Source of the DNA: Pholiota molesta
Taxonomy: Eukaryota; Basidiomycota; Agaricomycetes; Agaricales; Strophariaceae
Assembly: GCA_014925825.1 (NCBI GenBank)
Contig: JACGCK010000079.1
Coordinates: forward strand, 143,029 to 207,028
Direction: 5' to 3'
Length of the DNA stretch: 64,000 nucleotides
Below are positions 22,443-34,177 of the stretch, one piece after another. The notes under the pieces are model-generated. The model was not told where the DNA came from. It made no database searches and saw only the letters and a program-made list of their open reading frames with translations. Each line of letters starts with the position of its first letter. Within the stretch, counting starts at the first letter, position 1. A program made the translations under genes and the position numbers.

Positions 22443-23045
22443 ATTTAGTGAGGTGGGGGGTGGCTAGATCGAAAAGGGAGAGTTGGAGGCTCAAGTTCAA
22501 GAGGTTCCTTTTACCCAGTAACACTATATATTGACACATGGCGCTATACATACCGTCAGTGTACAGCCAAATTGCACGGCCTCAAATGAGATCCACGTAC
22601 ATTAACGTTAACGCTTATAGATATCTGCCAGTAATAATATATATTGCCTTATTTTCCCCGCCCTAACAGCGTCGAGAATATAGCGATGCAAGGCAGTGTA
22701 CGCCTGTCAATATGAATCCACCAACAGATCCCACGTTTAAAGTGCTAACACACCTTCATCGTTTCATGAACAACTACCACAAGCTTGAAACTGTATGTAC
22801 AGTAGCATAGAGGAAGAGAATTATTACCGAATTCTGTCTAACGAAGGAATTTTGAAAGGAATCGGTGGTCCGATGAACCAAAAATACCTGCAATGACACG
22901 GGTGACAGCCGCCTCCTGCTCAAAACATTCTTACTGTATCACTGCCTTATCATTGCGAAATGCCTAAGTGCGTGACGGAAGGGGATCAACGAAGCGTGAG
23001 TGAGATGTCATTTTCTTCGAAACTATACGAGCTAACATCGCTTAC
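22443..23045. other. Intergenic between NACHT genes B and C
   Basis: Upstream of gene B and downstream of the last recognisable exon of gene C. No gene or family motif is seen; no tail exon for gene C could be found here. Confidence 0.5.
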
Positions 23046-25408
23046 TTTGAGATATCCCATACTTGCTTTAGCAATACTCTCGAGTACACTCGCTTTCCCA
23101 ACTCTATCGAGCCTTGGAATTGGCTGTGCATTATCACGTCGTCTAAACTGAATGACGTGCTCGCGCAGAGTGTTAGCAAGGTCCAAATCTATCCACGCTC
23201 GGGCCAGGATGTCAAACCACCAGAGGTCCACATCCTCAAGTGTCACGAACATAGCCGGCGTGAAGCCATCCGGTTTACAGCAATCTTCACGGCGATGAGC
23301 CTCATCAAATGGCCTAACATGGGGTCGGTAAACACTTGCAGACGACATCTGAGCGGTATGGAGACTTACAGGTTTCCAAGCAATACATCGATGATTGCCT
23401 TCGCCAGAATTACATAGCTCCCCCCATACACGACGTATCCCCCCGCTCTCGCGCTATCCACGAGCAGCTCCCTAACAACCACACCCGTACTCCATGCATC
23501 GGAATGCACCACCGATATCCGTAACAAGCCCCTGTCGAGCCGCCGGAGCCTGCGAACCTCTCCCGCGGATCCACAGGCGCCACGGAGCAGGATGTCGAAC
23601 ATGTCCCTGGATCCTGGGCCGTCCAACAGCAAAACTGGGACGTACGGCTGGAGCAACGCAGGATATCGACGGATGCGGTCGAGGATGAAAGAATAGAACT
23701 CGCGTTGCAAGCGGGGGAACACATCCTCGCGCCCACCGCCCTGCTCGAGATTCATTGCTTTTTCCATGCATTACCAGAGATAATGGCAGCTCACCTGTCG
23801 TTTTATACAGTCCATAAAGCCGCTCCAATTCGGATAATGTATATCAGCCCAGATAATCGAAATTCCCTCCAACGACGCCCTCAGATCAAACCGCGCCAGG
23901 TCATCGACCACTTCTGCATTAGCGAGTGCTTCCAGGTGCGCGCAATGGCCGATGAACGCATACACTGCAACCCGGGTCCGGATCCTTGACTGCGCCCCGC
24001 TGCGGAGGACCTTCAGCCAGCGCCGACAGAGGTACGCATGGCCACGCGCATCATTCACATAGCACCCGCGCGCGCGCACGGTCTCTCAGGAAGTCATACA
24101 GCGACGCATGGCAGATCCGCGGCAGCGCATCCTCCGCGGGCGGCGGGACGAACAGCAGGGAGTGCACCACGGCCGTGCGGATATCAAAGCCAAGCAGTTC
24201 GTCCGCCTTCTCTAGGCCCAGGCGCCGCCCGCCGGGGCCGGCCAGCAGCAGCAGCGCCAGCACTTGGAGAACGCGCTCGAGGTCGGCGACGGACCCCAGG
24301 ATGAAGCAGTACAGCGCATCCAGGAGCGCGAACGGTGTTTCGTTTCCTGCGCTGACGATGCCCAGGATAATCTCCAGCCGATTCGCAGGGTCGTAGCGCG
24401 GAGAGTCGATAAACTTGATGACGGTAGCGGCGAAGACAAACTGGCCAGAGGCTTTGGATACCAGCAGATCGACATCGTGTTCAGCCGGCCATGGCGCGCG
24501 TGACAACGAGATATGCTCTTGTCGGATCTTGCGGATTATGGAGTCGAAGTACACCTTAATGTCCTTGTCGGGCGCATACTGATCGTCCAAGACCAGCGAT
24601 TTCGTGAGCGCGCTGAAGGCATTCCGGTTGAACGCCGTGCGGATCTCGTACTCCGGGCGGCTAGCGATGAGGAACACGATAGGGACACCCCTCAGCTCGC
24701 CCACCGCCGCGCCTAGCACGCGGAGCAGCTCCGCGTGTGCCTGGTCATCCGGGCCACACTCGACCACGCCATCCACCACCGCAAGCCTTGTCGGGCTCCG
24801 CAGCGGCACCGCCCTCAGCGGCTCCACGACCAGCACGCGCATCTGCGTCGACAGCGCGCGCGGGAGAACACGGACGGGTCCTTCTCCACCGCGGTCAGCA
24901 GCCGGTCCATCTGGAGAGCTGATACGCGAGCGTCGCCACGAAGCGCGCGGCCGTGTCCCGCCCGTGGGCGAGGCGCCCGAAGAAGAAGGCGGCGGCGAGG
25001 CGGCCCTCCTGCTCGCATGCCTCCGCGATGCTCTGGGCGATGGCGGTCTTGCCAGACGCGGCGGGCCGTACATCCAGGTGATTACGTTCTCGTGGACGCC
25101 AGGGGTTTTGATCCATTGCATGAGCTCGTCGAGGATCGCTACGCGGGTGTGGGGGTGGCATTTCGGTGGATCGCCGCGCTCGGCAGAGTCGTGAAAGGCG
25201 CCGGGAGTGATGTTGGCCAACAGGCGCTTTAGGCCTACATGGAATAAGGGTGGTTAAATAATGCGAATTACGGCGATGACTTGCTTACCAGGGCGCTCTT
25301 TTGTGTTCATGGTCATATTGCCGCCCACATTTGCGAAGGTTCCGCCGTAGATGATAGGGTTCTGTCGCTATCAAGGATATGCTGGCTGCTTTCTGACGCT
25401 ATTTTCAT
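23046..25408 (-). pseudogene. NACHT NTPase (NLR-like) gene C, multiply frameshifted
   Basis: The exon plan of the family is recognisable: exon 1 25408-25289 (motif IIYGGTFANVGGN), exon 2 from 25234, then the exon 3 and 4 equivalents ending near 23744, 23366 and 23046. Exon 1 needs one extra base to join its start to the motif. In exon 2 the frame breaks in the Walker A region (ASGKT is in another frame than the preceding MYGP), again after LAYQLS where about 13 bp are missing against gene A, again near FSRA, and again in a GCGCGCG run at the DRARAR segment. Walker B reads VDGVVECG, losing the first acidic residue of the DE pair. Several of the indels fall in G/C runs, so assembly errors cannot be ruled out, but the 13 bp loss and the Walker B change are real differences. 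GC content is clearly higher than in its neighbours. Confidence 0.75.
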
Positions 25409-27707
25409 GGCGTTGGAAGGAAGGCAAAGGATGGGGGCCGAAAATCGGGCGCACTCTAGGCAAGGAGCTTTATGTGGGCCCATATTATATTTAATATCAA
25501 GCAGCGTTCTTCCGCACCGCCTTTCACTGCAGTCGTGAAATACGAACAGCCAATTGGCATAAATTATGGCAGGATAGCATAGCAAATAGAATCGACATAA
25601 CCAAATATACTACTCACAGCGCCCAGGGACTAGTAAACACAGAAAGCAAGTGTTCCCTCTATTGACCGACGCAACATTCCAAGTTGGCAGAAGCACAATG
25701 GTTGATTAGAAGCGAGTATCGTGCAGGCCGTATAAGAGGCACCATAGCGAACATTCCACAGGTGGCCGTTCATCGTTACTAGTAAGGGTCGGTTTCGCGA
25801 TGCATAAGACGGCTGTGACGATGAAGATCGAGTAATATTAGACGCGTCAACCACGCACAATAGGTGCCATGGGCATACAAAGTTGTAAAGCTGTATCGTG
25901 AGGAATTCGGGAGGAGGTCAAGCTCATGGAGCTCAAGTAGGCATCCGCCAGATAGTCGGACTAGCGGATGGCGAGTGGGATGCAGGAGGAGAGGACAGAG
26001 GGGACGGGTTGATCCGGCAATTTCCTCGGCAATTCCCAGGTTCTCCGTACCGTCCCCTCCCGCTCTCACGATTCACTTCGTAACTCCTCCACCAGAGCTA
26101 TTCTCACAACATTGCTCACAATGTAACCTACATCGCCCATGGGCCCTGGGGCCCGGGGATCCGTCCCGACGTTGGTATTCGAAGGGTTACACGCACGCGT
26201 TATGCTTTATGTTTCGTCTGACTGACACTCTGACCACCTTGGCCGCTCGCTTGCACATGTCCTCCCTCTGAAGACCTGCCTCTACGGATCCGTTCAAGCT
26301 TCCTACGTGTTTCCAGCTCTACAATACCAAGCGGGGCCCACCCAAACCATACCCTGGATCTGAGGAGTCGTGCTCCTCGATTTCGTCTTCACGCGTTTCC
26401 TGGACACAGGACTGATATCTCTTCAGCCCCATTTTTTTGGTACCCTTCCTTCCCGTTTATTTTTCCCCGACTCGTCTACTCAGACCTCCGTCCTTTGATG
26501 GTTTTCCGCTGCCGAACCATGTCGATGAATGCTCCCAGCTCTCCAATGCCGTGACGTTACACGTTCAACGGCGATTGGAGGTTTTAGTGGTTATGGAAAG
26601 CAGCGGCTGGATACGATCATCCGTTACGTGGCGTTCTGTGCAAAGGAAACTGAGAGCACATGAATTGCACCCCGGGAGAGGTGAGTTCACCAACCATCTG
26701 TACTGCCCTCGTCGACGAAGACTGCAATGTGCAACTGCAGCTGGGGTCAAGATGGTAAACTCTGGTTGGCACCCAGAACATAAGACGACGATCGTCCCTC
26801 ATTGAACGGCCTGTGATGCCCAACCCGCAGGTTCCACTCGTCCGAGCCAGCACTCTGCCCCTCTGCCTCTCGTGCTTGTTGCGTCTACCAAGTCTCTCTT
26901 GCCGATGGTGGTAACGCTGAGAGGTTCAGCGTTGTTATAGAAGGACATTATGTGGCCCGCCGGAGGCTTTGAGTTGATTTATCAGCCGTCGTGCCCAATA
27001 GAAATTTATGGCGGCGTCCATGTCATGCTTTGAGCATATCACCGCGTCTTGGATCTTGCATGTATCGCGTCGTTTCGGTTATATTCTTGGCCCTAGGTCA
27101 CCTTCTTGCATACCCGAAGCTGCAATCGCAATCAGCCCCAGAAAAAATTGCTCGAGAACGATATTAAAGCAGTGATCGAATTTAGTTAGAATCGATGCGA
27201 TACCGGGGCAGTCCAATATGCTGATCAATGCGAGCTCTCCCTGGACGCGCTCGTGATAAGTTTGGGCGAAGATCTGCTTTGAGCTCCACTGAGATCATGA
27301 CAGTGATATCTGGTGCCTCATTGTGTTCAACTCATTTACATTTAGATATTTTAGTATGTTACTTTTATTGCGCGCTCGTCGTGATGCTGAATCCATAACC
27401 ACACAATCAGACCAAGATCGTCCTTGGCTTCCGAACTTCTTGTACCGGGAGGGCGGAAATTATCAACCGTCTCCATATATAAGACTTTGGCTAGGACTTT
27501 GGCCAAATTCCTTTTGTAACTCCTTTTGGAACCAACTAAAATACAAATTCAATAGCCCTATTGACAAACCGTATCCATATGCTAAAAGTGTCCGCAGAAA
27601 CTCGTATATAGTGTACAAATTATACAGCGACTCATAAAGTTCATCATACATACTGGCCAACAAAAGCAAACCACAAAATCGAGACGCTTTGCCTACTGGT
27701 CAGAACA
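25409..27707. other. Stretch without a supported gene
   Basis: Only short unsupported frames on both strands. A 35-codon frame at about 27060 starts with a hydrophobic, signal-peptide-like run but has no continuation I can join. Confidence 0.4.
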
Positions 27708-30700
27708 TCAAATGGGTTTCCATCTCGGCTTTTCGGGGGTCTTCCCCTTGGTCGATTTTTGTTGGGCAGACTGCCCCTGTCTCCCTTCAGGCTTGGATAG
27801 ACTACCTGTGGATGCCTGGGCGGACATCGGCGCGGATGGGCTATACGGTGAAAGGGAGGAATTCGAAGGAGTGGCGTTTGAAGGCCGAGCGCGAGAGGTA
27901 GTTGATTTTGGAAGGCGAAGGGCAGCGGACGTTGATGTCGAAGGCTCAGCGGACCGGGGGCGAGTGATATTATGCGCCCCAGGCGAGGCCGCAGATGTTG
28001 ACGGCAATTTCGAATTGCGGCGGGTAGCGGAGGAAGAAACGATTGCAGCGCGGCCGCGCGTAGCAGTCAAAGAGCGAGGGACATTGGGAACACGAGAAGA
28101 TGAAGCGACATCAGTCGCAACAAGTGATACCGTAGGAATTTTTGGCGGCGTATATTCCAGTGAGCTAGGTTGACCAGATTGTGATGCGACGGGTTCATCG
28201 GGCGTGGAAATCGTATAGTGCGTGGTTTCTTCGGGTTCGGGTGATGGTGTAGGAAATGTCGGTTCGAAGTTCGCGCATATCGGACACTCTGCCTGGTGTT
28301 CGTGCTCGGGAACAGAAATGCCGCATTTCTAATAAAGAAGCGTCGCGGGTCAGTGATCTCGGTGAACGAACATAAACACCACATACCTTGATGTATATTA
28401 GAGCAACATCGGCCAGTATATGCCTTCCTGCATTGATGGGATCGTTATCGTCGTCCTTGTGCTGGACAGCGACCTCCCACAAAAGTCGTGCCAACTTGGG
28501 GTCTTTTGGCGCAGCAGCAAAAATCAGGGGAAAGTACGGCAAGTTCTCGTGTTCTATCTTGAGTGTCGAAAGCCACTTCGATCCAAGCGAGCCAGAATCA
28601 TCGACATACTCGCGCTTCCCGACCACAATTGGAATACGGTCGTTACCGCTTTAATATTATTTGGCATTAGATGTCAAAATTCCCTTTACAGCACAACATT
28701 GGTAGGCATACCTTCGATAAAGCACCTTTACAATCGCTTCCGCCAGTTCCCCAAACTTGACTTGATCCGCAAAGTAAATCCCAGCGCGGGAAGAATCAGT
28801 GAAGAAGTTTTGAAGAGTACTGCGTTTGTTAACTTGCGCATGGTCCATAAACAACGTTTTCTGGAACCGGAATAATTCCATGTCTAGCTTCCTGAGATGA
28901 ATCGCGTCGGAAGGAGGAAGACCATGCATCAAAATGGCGAAGATATCAGGTAAAGATATGACAGCAATATAATATTTGCCTGGAAGTCCCCAGATGGCGG
29001 AGATATGGCGCTGGATAAATTCAGGATATTGTCGGTATCGGTTACGAATCCAGTCGTCAAACTCATCTCTTAATCGTCGATGTAAGTCCGTATTGATTTC
29101 ACTACACTGTCATAAGTAGCATCTTCAGCAATATAGGCAAGGCTGATCGAGTAGCAGGTAAGTCATACCTCGGTTCGTAAATGGTCGAAGAAAGCGTCCC
29201 ATTTTGTATGATAGAACGCTTCCAGTGGGATATTCGAGAGGAAGTTCGTTAGAGAAAAATTCATCAAATCGGTTACAAGGTCTTCCGTATTGGCGACTTC
29301 AAGATAGTGATTTAGGAATCCATCTAATATTCCAGAGAAACGGAGTTCCTTTTGACGCCCTTCATACTCCTTTTTTGACGCGGTAGTGAGGTACCTGAAG
29401 AGACGTCGAGCGAGGTCTGTATGTCGTAACGTAGCGTCAAGAAAGAAGCGCTCTGTACGGCTTTTATCCATGAGAAAGTCGTACAGAGATGCGTGGTACA
29501 GACGGAGCTTATTGTTTTTGTTGCTGCCGTCCGATGTCGGTACTTGAATGAGGGCATGCATATCGGTGAGAACAGCCGCAACGTCTCCAGGTTCGTATCC
29601 CAGAAGGGTTTCAATAAAATCAACAGACAAATAAGTGCCGTAACCGGTTTGCAAGAAGACAAGCGAGAGGATCTCAAGGACTCGAGTTATATCCTCGACA
29701 GAGGACAGAATGAGATCGTATAAAGAATCTAGCTGCGCAAACGGGGTATCCTTTCCGCGATCAGCCAAGCCGAGGATGATTTTGAGCTGCTTCGTTGGAT
29801 TGCGCCGCGGAGAATCGATGTATTTCATGACTGTCGAAGCGTAGATAAATTGACCAGATGCCTTTCGAACGAGATAGTCGATGTCCTCTTGGCTCGGCCA
29901 GGGTACCGGGAAAGTGTTGCAGGAGAGGTGTAGCTCTCTGATCTCGTTGAATTTCGAGGACAGGAAGATAAGGATGTCGTTGTCGGGTTGATAATGTTCG
30001 TCGAGCGCCAGTCCCTGCGTCAAGGACTGTAGAGGCTCTCTGTTAAACGTTTGTCGAATGATGTGTTCGGATCTGCTAGCGACGAGGAAGATGAGCGGGA
30101 TGTGTAGTTGTTGAATGGATGTGGATAGAGCTTGTAGGAGCTCTTTCTGCGCCGTTTCTCCACGGGCTTCATCCAAACCATCTATAATAACGAGTCCGGG
30201 TTGGGCGACAGCAGTTTGCGTGAGAGCGCCGGCGGCATCGTTAAGAGGTTTAATGACCAGCGCTTGCATCTGGCTCAAGAGCGTGCGGGAGAAGACGAGA
30301 GGGTCCTGTTCTACAGCGATTGCAATGTGTGCACGAACCTCAGGAATTGATATGGAGAGCTGATAGGATATGGATGCAATGAATTGCGAGGTGTCATTGC
30401 GCCCAATGCCGGTGCGAGAGAAGAAGAAGGATGCGACAAGGAGCCCTTCTTGGGCAAAGATCTCAGCGATAGTTTGTGCAATCGCAGACTTGCCAGACCC
30501 CGCTGGACCATATATCCACATGATCAACTTCTTGCGAAGTTCTGGGTTCCGTACCCAGTGTTGAATTTCCGCGAGGATCGCCAAGCGTGTCTGGGGATAA
30601 CATTTCGGAGGATCGCCTCGCTCGGCTGCGTCGTAAAAGGCTCCGGGAGCGACGTTCTGTTGGAGGAGATCGAGACCTACGTAAAACATATGAACAATTG

Positions 30701-30854
30701 ATTAATATTCATTGCTTAGACTCTCAGAATGAGTACGATATGTACCTCGGTTACTGCTGGCTTTTGACTCTCCGATATGGAAATGGGCGTCGCCTCGAAG
30801 AACGTTTGCGAACTGACCGCCTTCGATTACAGGCTGATACGCTTTGTCGAACAT
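27708..30854 (-). CDS. NACHT NTPase (NLR-like) gene D, divergent member
   Basis: Predicted exons (minus) 30854-30746, 30676-29169, 29106-28712, 28648-28387 and 28328-27708, giving 964 residues in frame. Exon 1 is short and encodes the motif VIEGGQFANVLRGDAHF. The NACHT part has Walker A GPAGSGKS (about 93-100) and Walker B LVIIDGLDEA. The middle domain is related to that of genes A, B and E but distant. The last exon starts KCGISVPEHEHQAECPIC, a possible Cys/His metal site, and continues as a Ser/Thr/Pro-rich basic disordered tail of about 180 residues. It is the most diverged member, so the cluster is not only a recent tandem expansion. All five exons keep the phases seen in gene E. Confidence 0.8.
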
Positions 30855-33800
30855 CGCGCAGCGCGCGGACGGCACAGGATGGAGGGAAAACCGAGAAGAC
30901 TGTTACTGATAATCGATAATCACAGCCTCGGTGTCACCCATCCTTGACACATTGACATGAGAATCCGGACGGCCTTGGTGCTTTGGGGGCCGGTTATGCG
31001 GCGTCTGTTCTGCTGATCTAAATCAGTTGGTTATGCTTGCCATTAGCCTGTGATGCGCTCGGTGTCGTGGCAGAAAGTCCTCTTGCAGTTTTGACCTGGA
31101 TAGGTTGACGAAGCGACTCCCTTCAACAACAAGCACGGTATAGTAGTGGCCTCCCGAGCTGACCGCGACTGGATTAGATTAGATATCATAGGTAGCACAG
31201 CCTGTCCGTATGTAGACACGCGCGGTGTTGTGAGGAATCCATCTTGCCTTGCCTCCTGCCGCAGCGGGCTTGCCTAGCGCGCGCCTGCTCGACGCGTTCC
31301 CGAGCTTCGCCAGACCGCATCAGATTGGCCTACTTCAACGGGCAGGATCAAACGCGTATTGCGTTCCAACTCCAAGAAATATAGGGTCAGGGAAAGGTAC
31401 CTACGTTGTACATGACAGCCGAATTATTACTTGCTGATAAAATCCCTGTCTTTGAGGCACTCCTTGGTCGCTCAGAGAAAGAAATCCTCAAGTAAATACA
31501 TATATCCTTCAACCATACAACAACCACATCGCTCACGATACATATTCTCTCAACTCGCCAATAGTGCCCGCCCTCCCGCAACCGCGCACACATTCCAGCT
31601 GGCCAAGTGGATGGAGGGGCGGACGCGTGCCTCGCTTCGCCGGCGTCAACGACGTCCTTCAAGGTCCATCGCACCCGCGATGCGCGCCACGTCACATTGT
31701 TGACACCAACCATGGAATCACGCTTCGCGCAAGCAGATACTGGGGCACGGCGCAGACCCAGGGGCGGAGAATGGTCAGGCGCCGTAAAACGACGGGAGGA
31801 GGCTGATGGCATGCGTAGAAGGGGGACGGAACGGAAGTGAAGGTGGCAGAGTGCGACGCCGCGGGTGCCGTGTTCACGATGCGACAATGGCTACCTGGAA
31901 AATAAGATGACGTTTGCGATTGGTACCAGTTGGTTCAATGAGCGCAGCAGCCCAATTCAATGAGCGTGTTGTGTCGTAGTTCCTCGCACTCAGCCGCCGT
32001 GAATCGCATTCGTTCGTTGGAGAGCGGGAGTTGAGCCTCATTCAACGTTGCTTTAAAAGCGGTCGTGACAGAGACTCCAATCAAGGGTGCTCCAGTTCGG
32101 CCCACCTGCATGCACGCCGCTCCGCGGCGCTATCAACATGGGTAAGCAAAGAGCCGCGACCACGACGCACAAGCGCAGGGCAATGATAGGATGGGTGCTA
32201 GACGAGGGCTCGCAAAGGCGGCGCGGTCGGGCCTAGCGGCGCCGTGCGCTACGCACTCAGAGACAGCGGCAGAGATGTTCTACAATTGAAGGTCGGACAA
32301 GAGCGGATTCCAAAGATGATCTGAAGCAAGCGAGTGCGGGGTCGCCAGTCGTACGAGTTGGACCTTAAACGAGGACGTAGAAAGACTCGGTGTGCGATAG
32401 AGCACGGTCAGTGACGACGTTGAGACAGAGTTGCATTCGACACATGCCAACCAAGTTGGCCTAGCAGGCCCCAACCAACCACTCATATCTGCGCTCAGCG
32501 TCGCATATAAGTTCGGCTAGTTCAAAAGATAGTGTGGGTGGGCCGGGTATTATTTGGGGCGTGCGCAGGAGATGCGACTCGGTAGAGGTCAGAGACTGGG
32601 ATTCGTCAGGCCTGATGACAATGGGCGGTAGACATGCGCTATCTTGCGTATCGTCAGTGATACCCTAGTCTGATTCTCGCCGACACACCCAGCACCCTTG
32701 AGTGCTCTGCTCATCTTACGCGGTGTTTCGAGTGTGCTTACGCGTCTTGTGCATCCCGTCCGTTCACTTGTGAAGCTTGTGCAGATTAGAGTCAAATTAG
32801 AGTGGAGGTGGCAAACAAGTGGGGCAAGGGGAAGGAAGAACGCCAAGGCAGGCCAAGGCTCAATCCGTGGTGTTGGGGTTTGTTTATTTCAGGGCCTCCA
32901 ACGACGCACCATCTACGCCGTCACCACCCTTTCCTACCGACATCCCGAGTCCTCCGTGCGTGATGCGCGTCCATGTTGTTTCGTGTCGCGGTGCGGTGCA
33001 TCTGCCCACTATTTATATTCCCACCGTTTGACGGTTTTTGTTTTGTTTTTGTTCATCATCGTCCTTGTCCTCAAACGTTCATCGACATCGTTCAACGTTC
33101 AACACCCTTGTCATCCCTCGATGCCTTTCCAAGAAAGGCCCTTGTCCTCCATCTCCCCTTTGGACTCGAGGCCTCCGTGCGCATTTCACGCACAACCGCA
33201 GCACGTCCGTCGCAGATCCCTTGTTAAGCAACCTCCCATCGTCAGAATCATCGTCGCCAGCTCTCTGCAAGACGACCTTCGCGGCAGTCCCTCCAACTTC
33301 ATGCACATGGACCACGGCGCGGCGTACATGGTGACGATCTCATAGTCATCCATAAGCTCCATGACGCCTGGTCTCTGCCAGGCGCCCGTCCCCACCACTT
33401 CTATTCCTTAGCGAATACACTACACGCCCTTAGTTGTCTGCAAGCCCGATTCCCCAGATCCCTTGAATGCATGCTCACCGCAGCCTATGCGATCACATAT
33501 CCGGGGGAAAGGGAAGATTCCTGGCCGAAGCTTGCATGGCCCGGGTTTGTGTTATCGGTGGTCCATTTGGGATGTAAGGTGTGTGTTTTTTGCGTCTCAT
33601 GTCTCGCTCGTCTATCCATAATTAATTTCTCTGTTTGTCTGGCTAGTGCACTATCTCATGCTCCGGCAGGCGGGCGGTGCTGGTCCTCTTGGACGTGTTG
33701 GGGAGGGGATCAAGTGGGCAAACATGGTGCGATGGACATAGTTGATGGGCAAACCGGCTTCAGGCCCTCTGGCGTGAACTTCGGATGAAAATGGCTCTAT

Positions 33801-34177
33801 AATCCCATCGCCGCGAGAGCGATCATTGGAAGGAGAATTGGTAATATTACTAATAAAACTACAAGATATGTACATAAGGAACATGAAATAAAAGTACGTA
33901 AGAAATTCGAGGGCGTTCGTTGAGTCCAAAAAAAAGAAAGATGAATGCCACGGAGCTAATTGGCAAGGAAGAAACAAGCAAAGATAATATGGAATGCCGG
34001 GGATGTATGTAGCTGACGAGATACTAGTATTTAGAGCAGGGATGACTCGACGATTCGGTGGAGACAGGGCATAGGGCGAGGATGCGCGAGAAGGACTCGA
34101 GAGCGGAGTATGTAGGCGAATGCGAGGAGTGCGAGGTAAAGGAAATAGGCGATCCCACGGAAGCGATGTGGGGTGAT
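30855..34177. other. Stretch without a supported gene
   Basis: Overlapping frames of up to 215 codons (for example 32698-33345 on plus) lack domains and run across each other on both strands. Short GTTCAACGTT-type words recur here and near 18.9 and 37.6 kb, suggesting eroded repeats. Confidence 0.4.

Noticed and set aside
27060..27170. 35-codon frame with a signal-peptide-like start
   Set aside because: Too short, and no downstream exon could be joined.
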